Translations under genes and position numbers: made by a program
The notes under the pieces: model-generated
The model's input: only the letters and a program-made list of their open reading frames with translations
What the model was told of the DNA's origin: nothing
Database searches by the model: none
Assembly: GCA_030068075.1 (NCBI GenBank)
Contig: CM057826.1
Location: 117,080,746 to 117,144,745, forward strand
Length of the DNA stretch: 64,000 bases
Direction of reading: 5' to 3'
From: Paguma larvata
Taxonomy: Eukaryota > Chordata > Mammalia > Carnivora > Viverridae
In this document: in pieces, positions 10,807-23,814 of the stretch
How positions within the stretch are numbered: the first letter of the stretch is position 1
Layout of the letters: every line of letters starts with the position of its first letter

Positions 10807-13194
10807 CTTTGAAAGGGAATCTCCAGTTGCTGGCTGCAGATCCTCTCTGTCTCTAGAGTCAGGTAGGCTGGGACTGAAGGCCATGAGGTCGGTCTTGGGC
10901 GGGCCCTCCCCAGAGCACACCCTCTGCCGCCTCTGCTGCGAGTACGACCAGCTGCCCACCGCGCTGGAGCACACCAGCGTGGGCTTCCCCGGCCCGCACG
11001 CGCCCTCGGCCGGCGGCGCCGAGCACCGCAGCGCCGTGTACAGCAGCAGCGTGAGCACCAACAGGCTGGACACCGCGCAGATGGCCACGATCAGGTACAC
11101 GTTGACGTCCACCAGCGCCGTCTCCGCGCCCGCCGCGCCCGCCAACGCCCGCGACGACGCCTTGGGCGCCTGGCCGCTCTCCACCAGCGACAGCAACACG
11201 GTGGCCGTGGCCGTCAGCGCCGGCTCGCCGTGGTCCTTCACCAGCACCAGCAGGCGCTGGCGCGGCGAGTCCGCCTCGTCCAGGCCGCGCGTCGTGCTGA
11301 TCTCGCCCGTGTACAGCGCCACGCGGAACGGGCTGCGCGCGCCCCCCGCCGCCGCCTGCAGCTCGTACGTCAGCCACGCGTTGTAGCCGGAGTCCGCGTC
11401 CACCGCGCGCACCTTCGCCACCACGTGGCCCGCGCCCACCGAGCGCCACACCAGCTCGCTCACCGCGCCGCCCCCGCCGCCCGCCCCGGGCAGCGGCAGC
11501 AGCGCGGGCGCGTTGTCGTTCTCGTCCAGCACGAACACCTGCAGCGTCACGTTGCTGCCCAGCGGAGGCACGCCCGCGTCGCGCGCGCTCACTTGGAACT
11601 GCAGCAGCTCCAGCTCCTCGTGGTCCAGCGGCTGCAGCGCGTACACCTTGCCGCTCTCCGCGTGCACCGACACGTAGCTCGACAGCGCGCGCTCGCCCAC
11701 GCGCCGCTCCACCAGCGAGTAGGACACCAGCGCGTTCTCCTGTGCGTCCGCGTCCCGCGCGGACACCGTGAAGATGTGGCAGCCGGGCGGGTTGTTCTCC
11801 TTCACGAACACCGTGTACTCGGGCTGCGCGAATGCCGGCGCGTTGTCGTTCACGTCGGCCACCTCCACGGACACGCTGGCCGTGGCCGACAGCGAAGGCG
11901 AGCCTCCGTCCCGGGCGGTCACGACTAGAGCATAGTCCGCCACGCTCTCGCGGTCCAGGGCGCTGTCCAGCACCAGCGAATAGTAATTCTTGAAGGTGGA
12001 CACCAGCCTGAAGGGAACGTGGGGCGACAATGTGCAGGTCACCTGTCCGTTGGCGCCAGAGTCACGGTCGGACACGCTAATCAGGGCGATGACGGTGCCT
12101 AGTGGAGCGTCTTCTCTGATTGGGAGTGACAGAGACTTGAATTCCATTACTGGGACGTTATCATTGGTGTCCTCAACTTCCACCATAACTGTACAATGGC
12201 CAGAGAGTGGGGGTTGCCCTTTATCAATACCCTCTACAAGAATTTCATAGGATTTTCTTTCTTCAAAGTCGATATATCCCTTTACCATAATTTCTCCAGT
12301 AACTGGATCTATGTGAAACTTGGATTCCACATTTGGTAAAATATCAGTTGAGAATGAGTAAATAATGTCTGCATTCGAGCCTTCATCTAAATCTGAGGCG
12401 TTTAGTTTCATTACCAACGTTCCATTAGAAACATTTTCTGGTAATTTCACCGCATAGAGTGTTCTGTCAAAAGCTGGAGCGTTGTCATTGGCGTCCAGCA
12501 CTTTGATGAGTAACTGAACGGTGCCAGTGAGCTCAGGTTTGCCGCCATCAGTGGCTGTGAGCACTAAAAAAATCTCCGGAGCTTCTTCCCTGTCTAAAGA
12601 TTTCCTTAGTAGTAGCCCAAGACGTTTTACCCGCTCGTCATCGGACGGTTTTTCCAGTGAAAAATATTCATTGGGGCTCAGTGTGTAGGTCAGCATCGCG
12701 TTGGCCCGGATATCTGCATCGGATGCGCCCTCTAGTGGAAACCGAGTGTCAATAGGCCTGGATTCCGCCATAAAAAGATTCTTTTGTGTTCCAGGGAACA
12801 CAGGCGGATTGTCATTAATGTCCTTCACCTCCACCTCCACATGGAATACCTGCAGCGGCCTGTCCACGATCACCTCCAGGTGGATGCTGCACTCCAGGCT
12901 CCTCCCGCAAAGCTCCTCGCGGTCGATCCGAGAATTCACAAACAAAATGCCATTCTGCAGATTTACCTCCAGAAGGTCCCCGCGGCCTTTGGACGCCACC
13001 CGGAACAGTCGTGGCACCAATTCTACCAGCTCCAGCCCCAGGTCCTGAGCGATGCGTCCCACGAAGGTGCCGTGCTTGGCCTCCTCCAGGACCGAGTAGT
13101 GAACCTGGCCACTCCCCGCCCTCCAGGCTGCGAGGAATAGAAGTGAGAGCAGCAGACGCTTGGATTCCTGGCTGCTTCCCCAGGAAAACTCCAT
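10807..13194 (-). CDS. PCDHA4: Protocadherin alpha variable exon, PCDHA4-like (796 codons)
   Basis: PCDHA variable first exon. Start chosen at [11 protein letters not shown], which fits the remembered human PCDHA4 start and has G at -3 and +4; the in-frame ATG at 13245 would add 17 residues ahead of the signal peptide. Signal peptide about 1-29; EC1 RGD at about 71-73; cadherin linkers [36 protein letters not shown] and [10 protein letters not shown]; membrane helix about 699-722; distal tail [19 protein letters not shown], then donor AAG|GTTAGT at 10807/10806. The ectodomain is identical, residue for residue as far as compared, to that of the exon at 17372-19768. From 10981 upward in coordinate the DNA is repeated 6,574 bp away. 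The 3' part below 10981 (distal tail, donor) is unique to this exon. Known family role: combinatorial cell-surface barcode in neurons. Confidence 0.9.
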
Positions 13195-13320
13195 CTCGAG
13201 TCCGCAGTGCTTTGTTTTCATTAAGGGATCTTGTTCCAAAATCAAAAAATATCTTCTAACGGTTCAGTCCAGTGGCGTTGTATCCTCCATTTCTCTCGAT
13301 CTGAATGGTGGATGCAGCTT

Positions 13321-13327
13321 CTTTATA
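13321..13327 (-). promoter_or_regulatory. TATA-like box of the PCDHA4-like promoter
   Basis: Minus strand TATAAAG about 47 bp downstream of the CSE and about 130 bp before the start codon; position suits a core promoter. Inferred only from motif and spacing. Confidence 0.45.
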
Positions 13328-13373
13328 ACAGAAGGGATTTTTCTTTCTCAAGCAGATCAGTTTTGCGGTACAG

Positions 13374-13390
13374 AGCGACATCATGTGGCT
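13374..13390 (-). promoter_or_regulatory. CSE / CTCF-like promoter element of the PCDHA4-like exon
   Basis: Minus strand AGCCACATGATGTCGCT, about 190 bp upstream of the ATG at 13194. The same core occurs upstream of the A1-like, A3-like and hybrid exons. In this family the element binds CTCF and governs promoter choice through looping (established for PCDHA). Confidence 0.8.
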
Positions 13391-15745
13391 GCAAACCGTA
13401 AGTAATCGATTCTGATACTGTTCAATCTTATTCTTTCTGTCATTCCGCATACTTCAATGCCGTTGGAGAATAGAAACACATTTTATGCTACTAAGTTGCA
13501 CGTTTTGTATCGCTGATTAAATGTGGCCTTTAGTTTCACTACAGGGGCAGCTATTACTTCAGCGGAAATCCTTTTTTTTTTTTTTTACAGGTTTTAAGTA
13601 TTTATAGAGACCCAACTGGAGTTAACGCACAGTTTACAAACAGAATTGTTAAGTGTTGATTAGGAAAATTCTTGACCGATTTTATGTGTTCTTGTGAATG
13701 GGGGAAAGTAGTTATTAATGGTGACACACCCTTGATCTTCGGATATCATATTTCTGGTGTTGAAGACTTTAGAGAACCCTCTGATCTAGGAAACCTCTGA
13801 TGCCAAGAATAAGCCATTGAAAGGGAATTTTTTTTTAATTTGAAAAAGGAAGCAAAAATCACCAGTATTTAAATGAAAGTCTTCATTAACTCATCTAAGG
13901 ACTGAAGGTACAAAGAGCTTTAAGAAGGAAATACAGTGTTGTGGTATATAATTGGTGTGGGAAAGTATTCCAAATAATGTTATTAACAAATACACTAACC
14001 TCCCACAAGCGAGACTGGTATTCTCAATTCGTCTCATGATGTATACCTACTTGCCTGCTCTCCAGTATCTAATATGGATAAACTTCTATTTTCTTCTATA
14101 GTGCTCATGTATTTTAATCAAAGTGGACAATTTTCTGCTTCCATCAATATATTTCACCAAACAAACATAATCATTTCATCCTCTATGTACTATCTATCTT
14201 TTCCAAATGTCTCACAAACCGATTTCCCCCATTTTATAACCATTAAAACACTTATTGACCAATGAAATGAAGACTTTCATGATGAAACCAATTGAGCAGC
14301 TACCTTTACTTTCTTTTATACACTATAGTATACAGATTGAATCACATGGGCCATTTATTACATTCATTTCTCTTTTGCGGGCATTTGGGTATATATGTCT
14401 CATGACATGGGTGTCAAGTAATAAGTACAAAGATGCATATAACCGGAGCCTTCTTTTATAAAATATAAACTTTTAAAGAGAATAGTTGTATCTTAGTTCA
14501 AGAGCTCAGCACACATATCTGGTATTTCTTGAATATTTACCTAATAGAATGGTTTGGTTTTCTTCAATTGCCTAAAAAAATGCATTAAATTAAGGTGGTC
14601 ACAAAGCTAGTTAGGCAAATATGATGTGTCAGCAGCAGCCTCTATAATTTTCCAGAAATAAAAATATATTTTACTTAGATGATGCCCTAATTAAGATATA
14701 TTTCAACTTCCATATTGAAAACCTGGATTTTAGCTTAGTTTTCATTCTGGCTTTTGTAAGTCATGATCTTAGAGACATCAATGAAGAATTCTCAATAAAG
14801 AGAGCAAAGTATGTTTTCCTATCATAAGGAAACTTAACATAAAAGGAGATGATGGTAATTATTTTCTCTTTTTTTGATGGTAATTACTTTCAAACTTTCT
14901 TTGCCTCTTATATTCACAAACCTCTTTTTCTCTTGGTTGTTTAGGACAAAAAAATCAATCTACCAAAAATGGCTTTAGGCTTCCATTCTGTGAAGAGCCA
15001 CACTCACAGAAAAATATTTTTTTCTGAATTAAAACATCAATCAGGGCAGTTCCTCTGTCTGAGGACCCAAACTGTAGATTTTGACAAAATGATCACATAT
15101 GCCAAACATCCTGGAAGAAAATGGAAAAGACTCTCTATCCATTTACTTTATTTTGAAAATAATTAAATGCATAGATGAGGAATGCAAAAGAATATAAAGG
15201 ATATTTATGTGAGAACTATTAGTATTCATCTGGTATAGCAACAACAATACATTTCTAAAGAAAAAACTCAAAAGTCTTTAAAATGTCTTATTTTCTGAGA
15301 ATCTTGTTAGTCAAGAATTTGAAGAGGAGAGCTTGATTTGAAGACTGAGGTCCCACATCCTGGGAGACAAAAACTTTGGATGACCCTATTAATTACAAAA
15401 GGATGAAAATGATGAGGCCTAACGAAATAACATTGAACTCAGGTTGGACATGCTGTGGTGAACACTTGATTGGACAGGGGTCAACAAAGGATAGTGAGAG
15501 AAAAGGAAATGAAAACGGGGAAAAAAGGATTATCTCTCTATTGTATATGTTAGCCTCACCCACAATGTCACTGAGTATTAACCAGGTTTTGGTAAGGATA
15601 TTTCTAAAGGAAGTAGGAAGTTGTAGTTGTAACTTGGGTGAAAAAATAATCGATATAATTGTTTACACTGGACCCCATTCATCTCCCACAAGCAAGGTGA
15701 GTATTTTCATTTTGTCTCTCATGGTTTAGAAATAATCACTTGAAG
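13391..15745. other. Intergenic DNA of duplication copy 1
   Basis: No gene seen. Repeated identically at 19965-22319. Small frames (for example 15376-15729) occur in both copies and show no family resemblance. Confidence 0.7.
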
Positions 15746-15948
15746 GAGTGCCTGGGTTGCGCAGTCGGTTGGGCATCGGACTCTTGGTCTCTGCTCAAGT
15801 CAGGATCTCACGGTTTGTGAGTTTGAGTCCCACATCGGGCTCTGCACTGATGGTACTGAGCCTGCTTACGGTTCTGTCTCTCCTTCTCTCTGCTTATCTC
15901 CTGCCTGTGCTTTCTCCCTCTCTAAATAAATAAAACTTAAAAAAAAAA
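15746..15948 (+). mobile_element. Can-SINE (copy 1 of the duplicated pair)
   Basis: Head GTGCCTGGGTTGCGCAGTCGG to A run; the same element occurs at 22320 through the 6,574-bp duplication. Confidence 0.93.
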
Positions 15949-16289
15949 CAGCAAGAATAACTTGTTTTCCAGTCCCTGAGATGCCTAAGGTTAAGTTTCC
16001 CATGGCAGGGAAACTCGAATGGAAGTCCATCTATTTGGAGAAATGATCGAATGCCAAACAGGGAAATGACTACAAAATAATTTCATTTTGTTTAAATTGG
16101 TTCAAGTTATTTGGGGCTTTTATGTACTATATAACACACATTAAAAGGTTGGTATTCAGTGGCAGGTCACAAGTAATAACGTTGACTTTTTAGAGTTTTT
16201 GGACATTAGTATCCTTAATAGTGTTTATAAAATAGGTTAATTACTAATAAGTTTTGCTATTAAAATAGTTTTAAAATTAGATATAGAGT

Positions 16290-16510
16290 AATGGCAGCTG
16301 AGTGGCTCAGTGGGTTGAGCGTCCAACTCCTGATTTCGGCTCAGGTCATGATCTCACAGTTCATGGATTCAAGCCCCGGGTTGGGCTCTGCACTGACAGC
16401 GTGGAGCCTGCTCGGAATTCTATCCCTCCCTCTCTCTTTGTCCCTCTCCATGCTCTCTTTTCCTGCAAAAATAAATACACTAAAAAAATAAAAATAAATA
16501 AAAATAAATT
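16290..16510 (+). mobile_element. Can-SINE (copy 1 of the duplicated pair)
   Basis: Head GGCAGCTGAGTGGCTCAG to AAATAAAAATAAAT tail; repeated at 22864. Confidence 0.93.
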
Positions 16511-17240
16511 AGATATAAACTAGTATTCTCAATAAATTGTTCTGATGGAAAATAATTCTTAAGAAAATAAATAAGATACTTTCAAAAAGATTATTTTCTA
16601 AATGATGATAAACTGAAGGGAGGATATATTTCACTTACTATTGATTTTTTCAGTGCTTACTAATTAGTGAGAAACAAGATGAACAAAGACAAGACAAGAC
16701 AAGATGAAAAATCTAAAGCAATAAAAATTATCATTCGTGTGTGTGTGTGTGTGGTTTTCTTCACCTCGTTGGAAAAACTAGCAATAATACAACGTATTAC
16801 CAAATGTGAGCACAAGGACTAAAGTTAATCATGTTCAAGTAGAAAGAAGGAAATATGACTTTAGATAAATGAATAAGTGAGTAAAAGAACCTTCATAGAG
16901 AACAGGCTTAAAAACTAATATCTGACACTGAGAATATAAGGAACAAAAAGGGAGCACTGAGCACTTACATTGAACTCAGAAAATAGACCAGTGACATTTG
17001 GACTAACATGTAGGAATTCCAAATACAAAGTGCCAAAAGCTATTGAAGCATTGTACAAGGATTAGTACACCACAGGTGGAGTCAACTATTCTAAACAATA
17101 CAATTCATCCAGGAAAATATACTTACTTTCTATTCATACTTTATAATAAAATAACCATACTACGGGCACCCACTAACAACAACAACAACAACAAAACTAC
17201 AAGTATACCTATTCCTGATTCGGTTCAAAAACACATTTAA
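16511..17240. other. Intergenic DNA of duplication copy 1, with GT and CAA microsatellites
   Basis: GT run at 16737-16752 and CAA run at 17175-17194; the same at 23311 and 23749. Confidence 0.75.
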
Positions 17241-17369
17241 CAAAAACTTCAAACATTTTTAACCACAAAATCCTGAAAAACTCCAATTACCAAAAACATG
17301 TTTCCAAAAGAGTAGAAACACTGAGGAATAAAAAACGACATTTCGAAATGATTTTTAAAAACTTTACTC

Positions 17370-17371
17370 AC
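17370..17371 (-). other. Splice donor of the hybrid exon
   Basis: GCCAAA followed by GTGAGT on the minus strand, phase 0; identical to the donor of the A3-like exon 6,574 bp away. Confidence 0.85.
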
Positions 17372-19768
17372 TTTGGCAGAAAGATCGACATCCAAATCCA
17401 GCTGTTCTTCTCTATTCCCGTCTATGGGACCTGGTGGTAGGCTTGGGCTGAAGGCCATGAGGTCGGTCTTCGGTGGGCCCTCCCCAGAGCACACCCTCTG
17501 CCGCCTCTGCTGCGAGTACGACCAGCTGCCCACCGCGCTGGAGCACACCAGCGCGGGCTTCCCCGGCCCGCACGCGCCCTCGGCCGGCGGCGCCGAGCAC
17601 CGCAGCGCCGTGTACAGCAGCAGCGTGAGCACCAACAGGCTGGACACCGCGCAGATGGCCACGATCAGGTACACGTTGACGTCCACCAGCGCCGTCTCCG
17701 CGCCCGCCGCGCCCGCCAACGCCCGCGACGACGCCTTGGGCGCCTGGCCGCTCTCCACCAGCGACAGCAACACGGTGGCCGTGGCCGTCAGCGCCGGCTC
17801 GCCGTGGTCCTTCACCAGCACCAGCAGGCGCTGGCGCGGCGAGTCCGCCTCGTCCAGGCCGCGCGTCGTGCTGATCTCGCCCGTGTACAGCGCCACGCGG
17901 AACGGGCTGCGCGCGCCCCCCGCCGCCGCCTGCAGCTCGTACGTCAGCCACGCGTTGTAGCCGGAGTCCGCGTCCACCGCGCGCACCTTCGCCACCACGT
18001 GGCCCGCGCCCACCGAGCGCCACACCAGCTCGCTCACCGCGCCGCCCCCGCCGCCCGCCCCGGGCAGCGGCAGCAGCGCGGGCGCGTTGTCGTTCTCGTC
18101 CAGCACGAACACCTGCAGCGTCACGTTGCTGCCCAGCGGAGGCACGCCCGCGTCGCGCGCGCTCACTTGGAACTGCAGCAGCTCCAGCTCCTCGTGGTCC
18201 AGCGGCTGCAGCGCGTACACCTTGCCGCTCTCCGCGTGCACCGACACGTAGCTCGACAGCGCGCGCTCGCCCACGCGCCGCTCCACCAGCGAGTAGGACA
18301 CCAGCGCGTTCTCCTGTGCGTCCGCGTCCCGCGCGGACACCGTGAAGATGTGGCAGCCGGGCGGGTTGTTCTCCTTCACGAACACCGTGTACTCGGGCTG
18401 CGCGAATGCCGGCGCGTTGTCGTTCACGTCGGCCACCTCCACGGACACGCTGGCCGTGGCCGACAGCGAAGGCGAGCCTCCGTCCCGGGCGGTCACGACT
18501 AGAGCATAGTCCGCCACGCTCTCGCGGTCCAGGGCGCTGTCCAGCACCAGCGAATAGTAATTCTTGAAGGTGGACACCAGCCTGAAGGGAACGTGGGGCG
18601 ACAATGTGCAGGTCACCTGTCCGTTGGCGCCAGAGTCACGGTCGGACACGCTAATCAGGGCGATGACGGTGCCTAGTGGAGCGTCTTCTCTGATTGGGAG
18701 TGACAGAGACTTGAATTCCATTACTGGGACGTTATCATTGGTGTCCTCAACTTCCACCATAACTGTACAATGGCCAGAGAGTGGGGGTTGCCCTTTATCA
18801 ATACCCTCTACAAGAATTTCATAGGATTTTCTTTCTTCAAAGTCGATATATCCCTTTACCATAATTTCTCCAGTAACTGGATCTATGTGAAACTTGGATT
18901 CCACATTTGGTAAAATATCAGTTGAGAATGAGTAAATAATGTCTGCATTCGAGCCTTCATCTAAATCTGAGGCGTTTAGTTTCATTACCAACGTTCCATT
19001 AGAAACATTTTCTGGTAATTTCACCGCATAGAGTGTTCTGTCAAAAGCTGGAGCGTTGTCATTGGCGTCCAGCACTTTGATGAGTAACTGAACGGTGCCA
19101 GTGAGCTCAGGTTTGCCGCCATCAGTGGCTGTGAGCACTAAAAAAATCTCCGGAGCTTCTTCCCTGTCTAAAGATTTCCTTAGTAGTAGCCCAAGACGTT
19201 TTACCCGCTCGTCATCGGACGGTTTTTCCAGTGAAAAATATTCATTGGGGCTCAGTGTGTAGGTCAGCATCGCGTTGGCCCGGATATCTGCATCGGATGC
19301 GCCCTCTAGTGGAAACCGAGTGTCAATAGGCCTGGATTCCGCCATAAAAAGATTCTTTTGTGTTCCAGGGAACACAGGCGGATTGTCATTAATGTCCTTC
19401 ACCTCCACCTCCACATGGAATACCTGCAGCGGCCTGTCCACGATCACCTCCAGGTGGATGCTGCACTCCAGGCTCCTCCCGCAAAGCTCCTCGCGGTCGA
19501 TCCGAGAATTCACAAACAAAATGCCATTCTGCAGATTTACCTCCAGAAGGTCCCCGCGGCCTTTGGACGCCACCCGGAACAGTCGTGGCACCAATTCTAC
19601 CAGCTCCAGCCCCAGGTCCTGAGCGATGCGTCCCACGAAGGTGCCGTGCTTGGCCTCCTCCAGGACCGAGTAGTGAACCTGGCCACTCCCCGCCCTCCAG
19701 GCTGCGAGGAATAGAAGTGAGAGCAGCAGACGCTTGGATTCCTGGCTGCTTCCCCAGGAAAACTCCAT
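17372..19768 (-). CDS. Hybrid protocadherin alpha variable exon (A4-like ectodomain, A3-like tail; 799 codons)
   Basis: Chimeric PCDHA variable exon. Its 5' flank, CSE, start codon ([11 protein letters not shown]), signal peptide, RGD-containing EC1 and the whole ectodomain match the exon at 10807-13194. Its last part, with KPALVC in place of KPTLVC, the tail [22 protein letters not shown] and the donor AAA|GTGAGT (17372/17371), matches the exon at 23946-26342. The switch lies between 17555 and 18316, where all three exons appear identical. On family knowledge, homophilic specificity lies in EC1-EC4, so this isoform should recognise the A4-like one as self and differ only in about 20 cytoplasmic residues before the constant exon. 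The reading frame is fully open and the promoter is intact. It could be a real recent unequal-crossover product or an assembly duplication; sequence alone cannot decide. Confidence 0.87.
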
Positions 19769-19894
19769 CTCGAGTCCGCAGTGCTTTGTTTTCATTAAGG
19801 GATCTTGTTCCAAAATCAAAAAATATCTTCTAACGGTTCAGTCCAGTGGCGTTGTATCCTCCATTTCTCTCGATCTGAATGGTGGATGCAGCTT

Positions 19895-19901
19895 CTTTAT
19901 A
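19895..19901 (-). promoter_or_regulatory. TATA-like box of the hybrid promoter
   Basis: Copy of the TATAAAG at 13321-13327, at the 6,574-bp offset. Confidence 0.45.
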
Positions 19902-19947
19902 ACAGAAGGGATTTTTCTTTCTCAAGCAGATCAGTTTTGCGGTACAG

Positions 19948-19964
19948 AGCGACATCATGTGGCT
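19948..19964 (-). promoter_or_regulatory. CSE / CTCF-like promoter element of the hybrid exon
   Basis: Exact copy of the element at 13374-13390, shifted by 6,574 bp, with identical flanks. The hybrid exon therefore carries a complete A4-type promoter. Confidence 0.8.
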
Positions 19965-22319
19965 GCAAACCGTAAGTAATCGATTCTGATACTGTTCAAT
20001 CTTATTCTTTCTGTCATTCCGCATACTTCAATGCCGTTGGAGAATAGAAACACATTTTATGCTACTAAGTTGCACGTTTTGTATCGCTGATTAAATGTGG
20101 CCTTTAGTTTCACTACAGGGGCAGCTATTACTTCAGCGGAAATCCTTTTTTTTTTTTTTTACAGGTTTTAAGTATTTATAGAGACCCAACTGGAGTTAAC
20201 GCACAGTTTACAAACAGAATTGTTAAGTGTTGATTAGGAAAATTCTTGACCGATTTTATGTGTTCTTGTGAATGGGGGAAAGTAGTTATTAATGGTGACA
20301 CACCCTTGATCTTCGGATATCATATTTCTGGTGTTGAAGACTTTAGAGAACCCTCTGATCTAGGAAACCTCTGATGCCAAGAATAAGCCATTGAAAGGGA
20401 ATTTTTTTTTAATTTGAAAAAGGAAGCAAAAATCACCAGTATTTAAATGAAAGTCTTCATTAACTCATCTAAGGACTGAAGGTACAAAGAGCTTTAAGAA
20501 GGAAATACAGTGTTGTGGTATATAATTGGTGTGGGAAAGTATTCCAAATAATGTTATTAACAAATACACTAACCTCCCACAAGCGAGACTGGTATTCTCA
20601 ATTCGTCTCATGATGTATACCTACTTGCCTGCTCTCCAGTATCTAATATGGATAAACTTCTATTTTCTTCTATAGTGCTCATGTATTTTAATCAAAGTGG
20701 ACAATTTTCTGCTTCCATCAATATATTTCACCAAACAAACATAATCATTTCATCCTCTATGTACTATCTATCTTTTCCAAATGTCTCACAAACCGATTTC
20801 CCCCATTTTATAACCATTAAAACACTTATTGACCAATGAAATGAAGACTTTCATGATGAAACCAATTGAGCAGCTACCTTTACTTTCTTTTATACACTAT
20901 AGTATACAGATTGAATCACATGGGCCATTTATTACATTCATTTCTCTTTTGCGGGCATTTGGGTATATATGTCTCATGACATGGGTGTCAAGTAATAAGT
21001 ACAAAGATGCATATAACCGGAGCCTTCTTTTATAAAATATAAACTTTTAAAGAGAATAGTTGTATCTTAGTTCAAGAGCTCAGCACACATATCTGGTATT
21101 TCTTGAATATTTACCTAATAGAATGGTTTGGTTTTCTTCAATTGCCTAAAAAAATGCATTAAATTAAGGTGGTCACAAAGCTAGTTAGGCAAATATGATG
21201 TGTCAGCAGCAGCCTCTATAATTTTCCAGAAATAAAAATATATTTTACTTAGATGATGCCCTAATTAAGATATATTTCAACTTCCATATTGAAAACCTGG
21301 ATTTTAGCTTAGTTTTCATTCTGGCTTTTGTAAGTCATGATCTTAGAGACATCAATGAAGAATTCTCAATAAAGAGAGCAAAGTATGTTTTCCTATCATA
21401 AGGAAACTTAACATAAAAGGAGATGATGGTAATTATTTTCTCTTTTTTTGATGGTAATTACTTTCAAACTTTCTTTGCCTCTTATATTCACAAACCTCTT
21501 TTTCTCTTGGTTGTTTAGGACAAAAAAATCAATCTACCAAAAATGGCTTTAGGCTTCCATTCTGTGAAGAGCCACACTCACAGAAAAATATTTTTTTCTG
21601 AATTAAAACATCAATCAGGGCAGTTCCTCTGTCTGAGGACCCAAACTGTAGATTTTGACAAAATGATCACATATGCCAAACATCCTGGAAGAAAATGGAA
21701 AAGACTCTCTATCCATTTACTTTATTTTGAAAATAATTAAATGCATAGATGAGGAATGCAAAAGAATATAAAGGATATTTATGTGAGAACTATTAGTATT
21801 CATCTGGTATAGCAACAACAATACATTTCTAAAGAAAAAACTCAAAAGTCTTTAAAATGTCTTATTTTCTGAGAATCTTGTTAGTCAAGAATTTGAAGAG
21901 GAGAGCTTGATTTGAAGACTGAGGTCCCACATCCTGGGAGACAAAAACTTTGGATGACCCTATTAATTACAAAAGGATGAAAATGATGAGGCCTAACGAA
22001 ATAACATTGAACTCAGGTTGGACATGCTGTGGTGAACACTTGATTGGACAGGGGTCAACAAAGGATAGTGAGAGAAAAGGAAATGAAAACGGGGAAAAAA
22101 GGATTATCTCTCTATTGTATATGTTAGCCTCACCCACAATGTCACTGAGTATTAACCAGGTTTTGGTAAGGATATTTCTAAAGGAAGTAGGAAGTTGTAG
22201 TTGTAACTTGGGTGAAAAAATAATCGATATAATTGTTTACACTGGACCCCATTCATCTCCCACAAGCAAGGTGAGTATTTTCATTTTGTCTCTCATGGTT
22301 TAGAAATAATCACTTGAAG
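19965..22319. other. Intergenic DNA of duplication copy 2
   Basis: Copy of 13391-15745; no gene seen. Confidence 0.7.
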
Positions 22320-22522
22320 GAGTGCCTGGGTTGCGCAGTCGGTTGGGCATCGGACTCTTGGTCTCTGCTCAAGTCAGGATCTCACGGTTTGTGAGTTTGA
22401 GTCCCACATCGGGCTCTGCACTGATGGTACTGAGCCTGCTTACGGTTCTGTCTCTCCTTCTCTCTGCTTATCTCCTGCCTGTGCTTTCTCCCTCTCTAAA
22501 TAAATAAAACTTAAAAAAAAAA
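22320..22522 (+). mobile_element. Can-SINE (copy 2, by segmental duplication)
   Basis: Same sequence as 15746-15948; not an independent insertion. Confidence 0.93.
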
Positions 22523-22863
22523 CAGCAAGAATAACTTGTTTTCCAGTCCCTGAGATGCCTAAGGTTAAGTTTCCCATGGCAGGGAAACTCGAATGGAAGT
22601 CCATCTATTTGGAGAAATGATCGAATGCCAAACAGGGAAATGACTACAAAATAATTTCATTTTGTTTAAATTGGTTCAAGTTATTTGGGGCTTTTATGTA
22701 CTATATAACACACATTAAAAGGTTGGTATTCAGTGGCAGGTCACAAGTAATAACGTTGACTTTTTAGAGTTTTTGGACATTAGTATCCTTAATAGTGTTT
22801 ATAAAATAGGTTAATTACTAATAAGTTTTGCTATTAAAATAGTTTTAAAATTAGATATAGAGT

Positions 22864-23084
22864 AATGGCAGCTGAGTGGCTCAGTGGGTTGAGCGTCCAA
22901 CTCCTGATTTCGGCTCAGGTCATGATCTCACAGTTCATGGATTCAAGCCCCGGGTTGGGCTCTGCACTGACAGCGTGGAGCCTGCTCGGAATTCTATCCC
23001 TCCCTCTCTCTTTGTCCCTCTCCATGCTCTCTTTTCCTGCAAAAATAAATACACTAAAAAAATAAAAATAAATAAAAATAAATT
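22864..23084 (+). mobile_element. Can-SINE (copy 2, by segmental duplication)
   Basis: Same sequence as 16290-16510; not an independent insertion. Confidence 0.93.
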
Positions 23085-23814
23085 AGATATAAACTAGTAT
23101 TCTCAATAAATTGTTCTGATGGAAAATAATTCTTAAGAAAATAAATAAGATACTTTCAAAAAGATTATTTTCTAAATGATGATAAACTGAAGGGAGGATA
23201 TATTTCACTTACTATTGATTTTTTCAGTGCTTACTAATTAGTGAGAAACAAGATGAACAAAGACAAGACAAGACAAGATGAAAAATCTAAAGCAATAAAA
23301 ATTATCATTCGTGTGTGTGTGTGTGTGGTTTTCTTCACCTCGTTGGAAAAACTAGCAATAATACAACGTATTACCAAATGTGAGCACAAGGACTAAAGTT
23401 AATCATGTTCAAGTAGAAAGAAGGAAATATGACTTTAGATAAATGAATAAGTGAGTAAAAGAACCTTCATAGAGAACAGGCTTAAAAACTAATATCTGAC
23501 ACTGAGAATATAAGGAACAAAAAGGGAGCACTGAGCACTTACATTGAACTCAGAAAATAGACCAGTGACATTTGGACTAACATGTAGGAATTCCAAATAC
23601 AAAGTGCCAAAAGCTATTGAAGCATTGTACAAGGATTAGTACACCACAGGTGGAGTCAACTATTCTAAACAATACAATTCATCCAGGAAAATATACTTAC
23701 TTTCTATTCATACTTTATAATAAAATAACCATACTACGGGCACCCACTAACAACAACAACAACAACAAAACTACAAGTATACCTATTCCTGATTCGGTTC
23801 AAAAACACATTTAA
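23085..23814. other. Intergenic DNA of duplication copy 2
   Basis: Copy of 16511-17240, microsatellites included. Confidence 0.75.

Noticed and set aside
13195..13245. Upstream in-frame ATG that would extend the A4-like and hybrid proteins by 17 residues
   Set aside because: It would put [17 protein letters not shown] before the signal peptide; the family start MEFSW has a better context.
15376..15729. 117-codon plus-strand frame, also at 21950-22303
   Set aside because: Present twice only because of the 6,574-bp duplication; no recognisable domain, promoter or codon bias.
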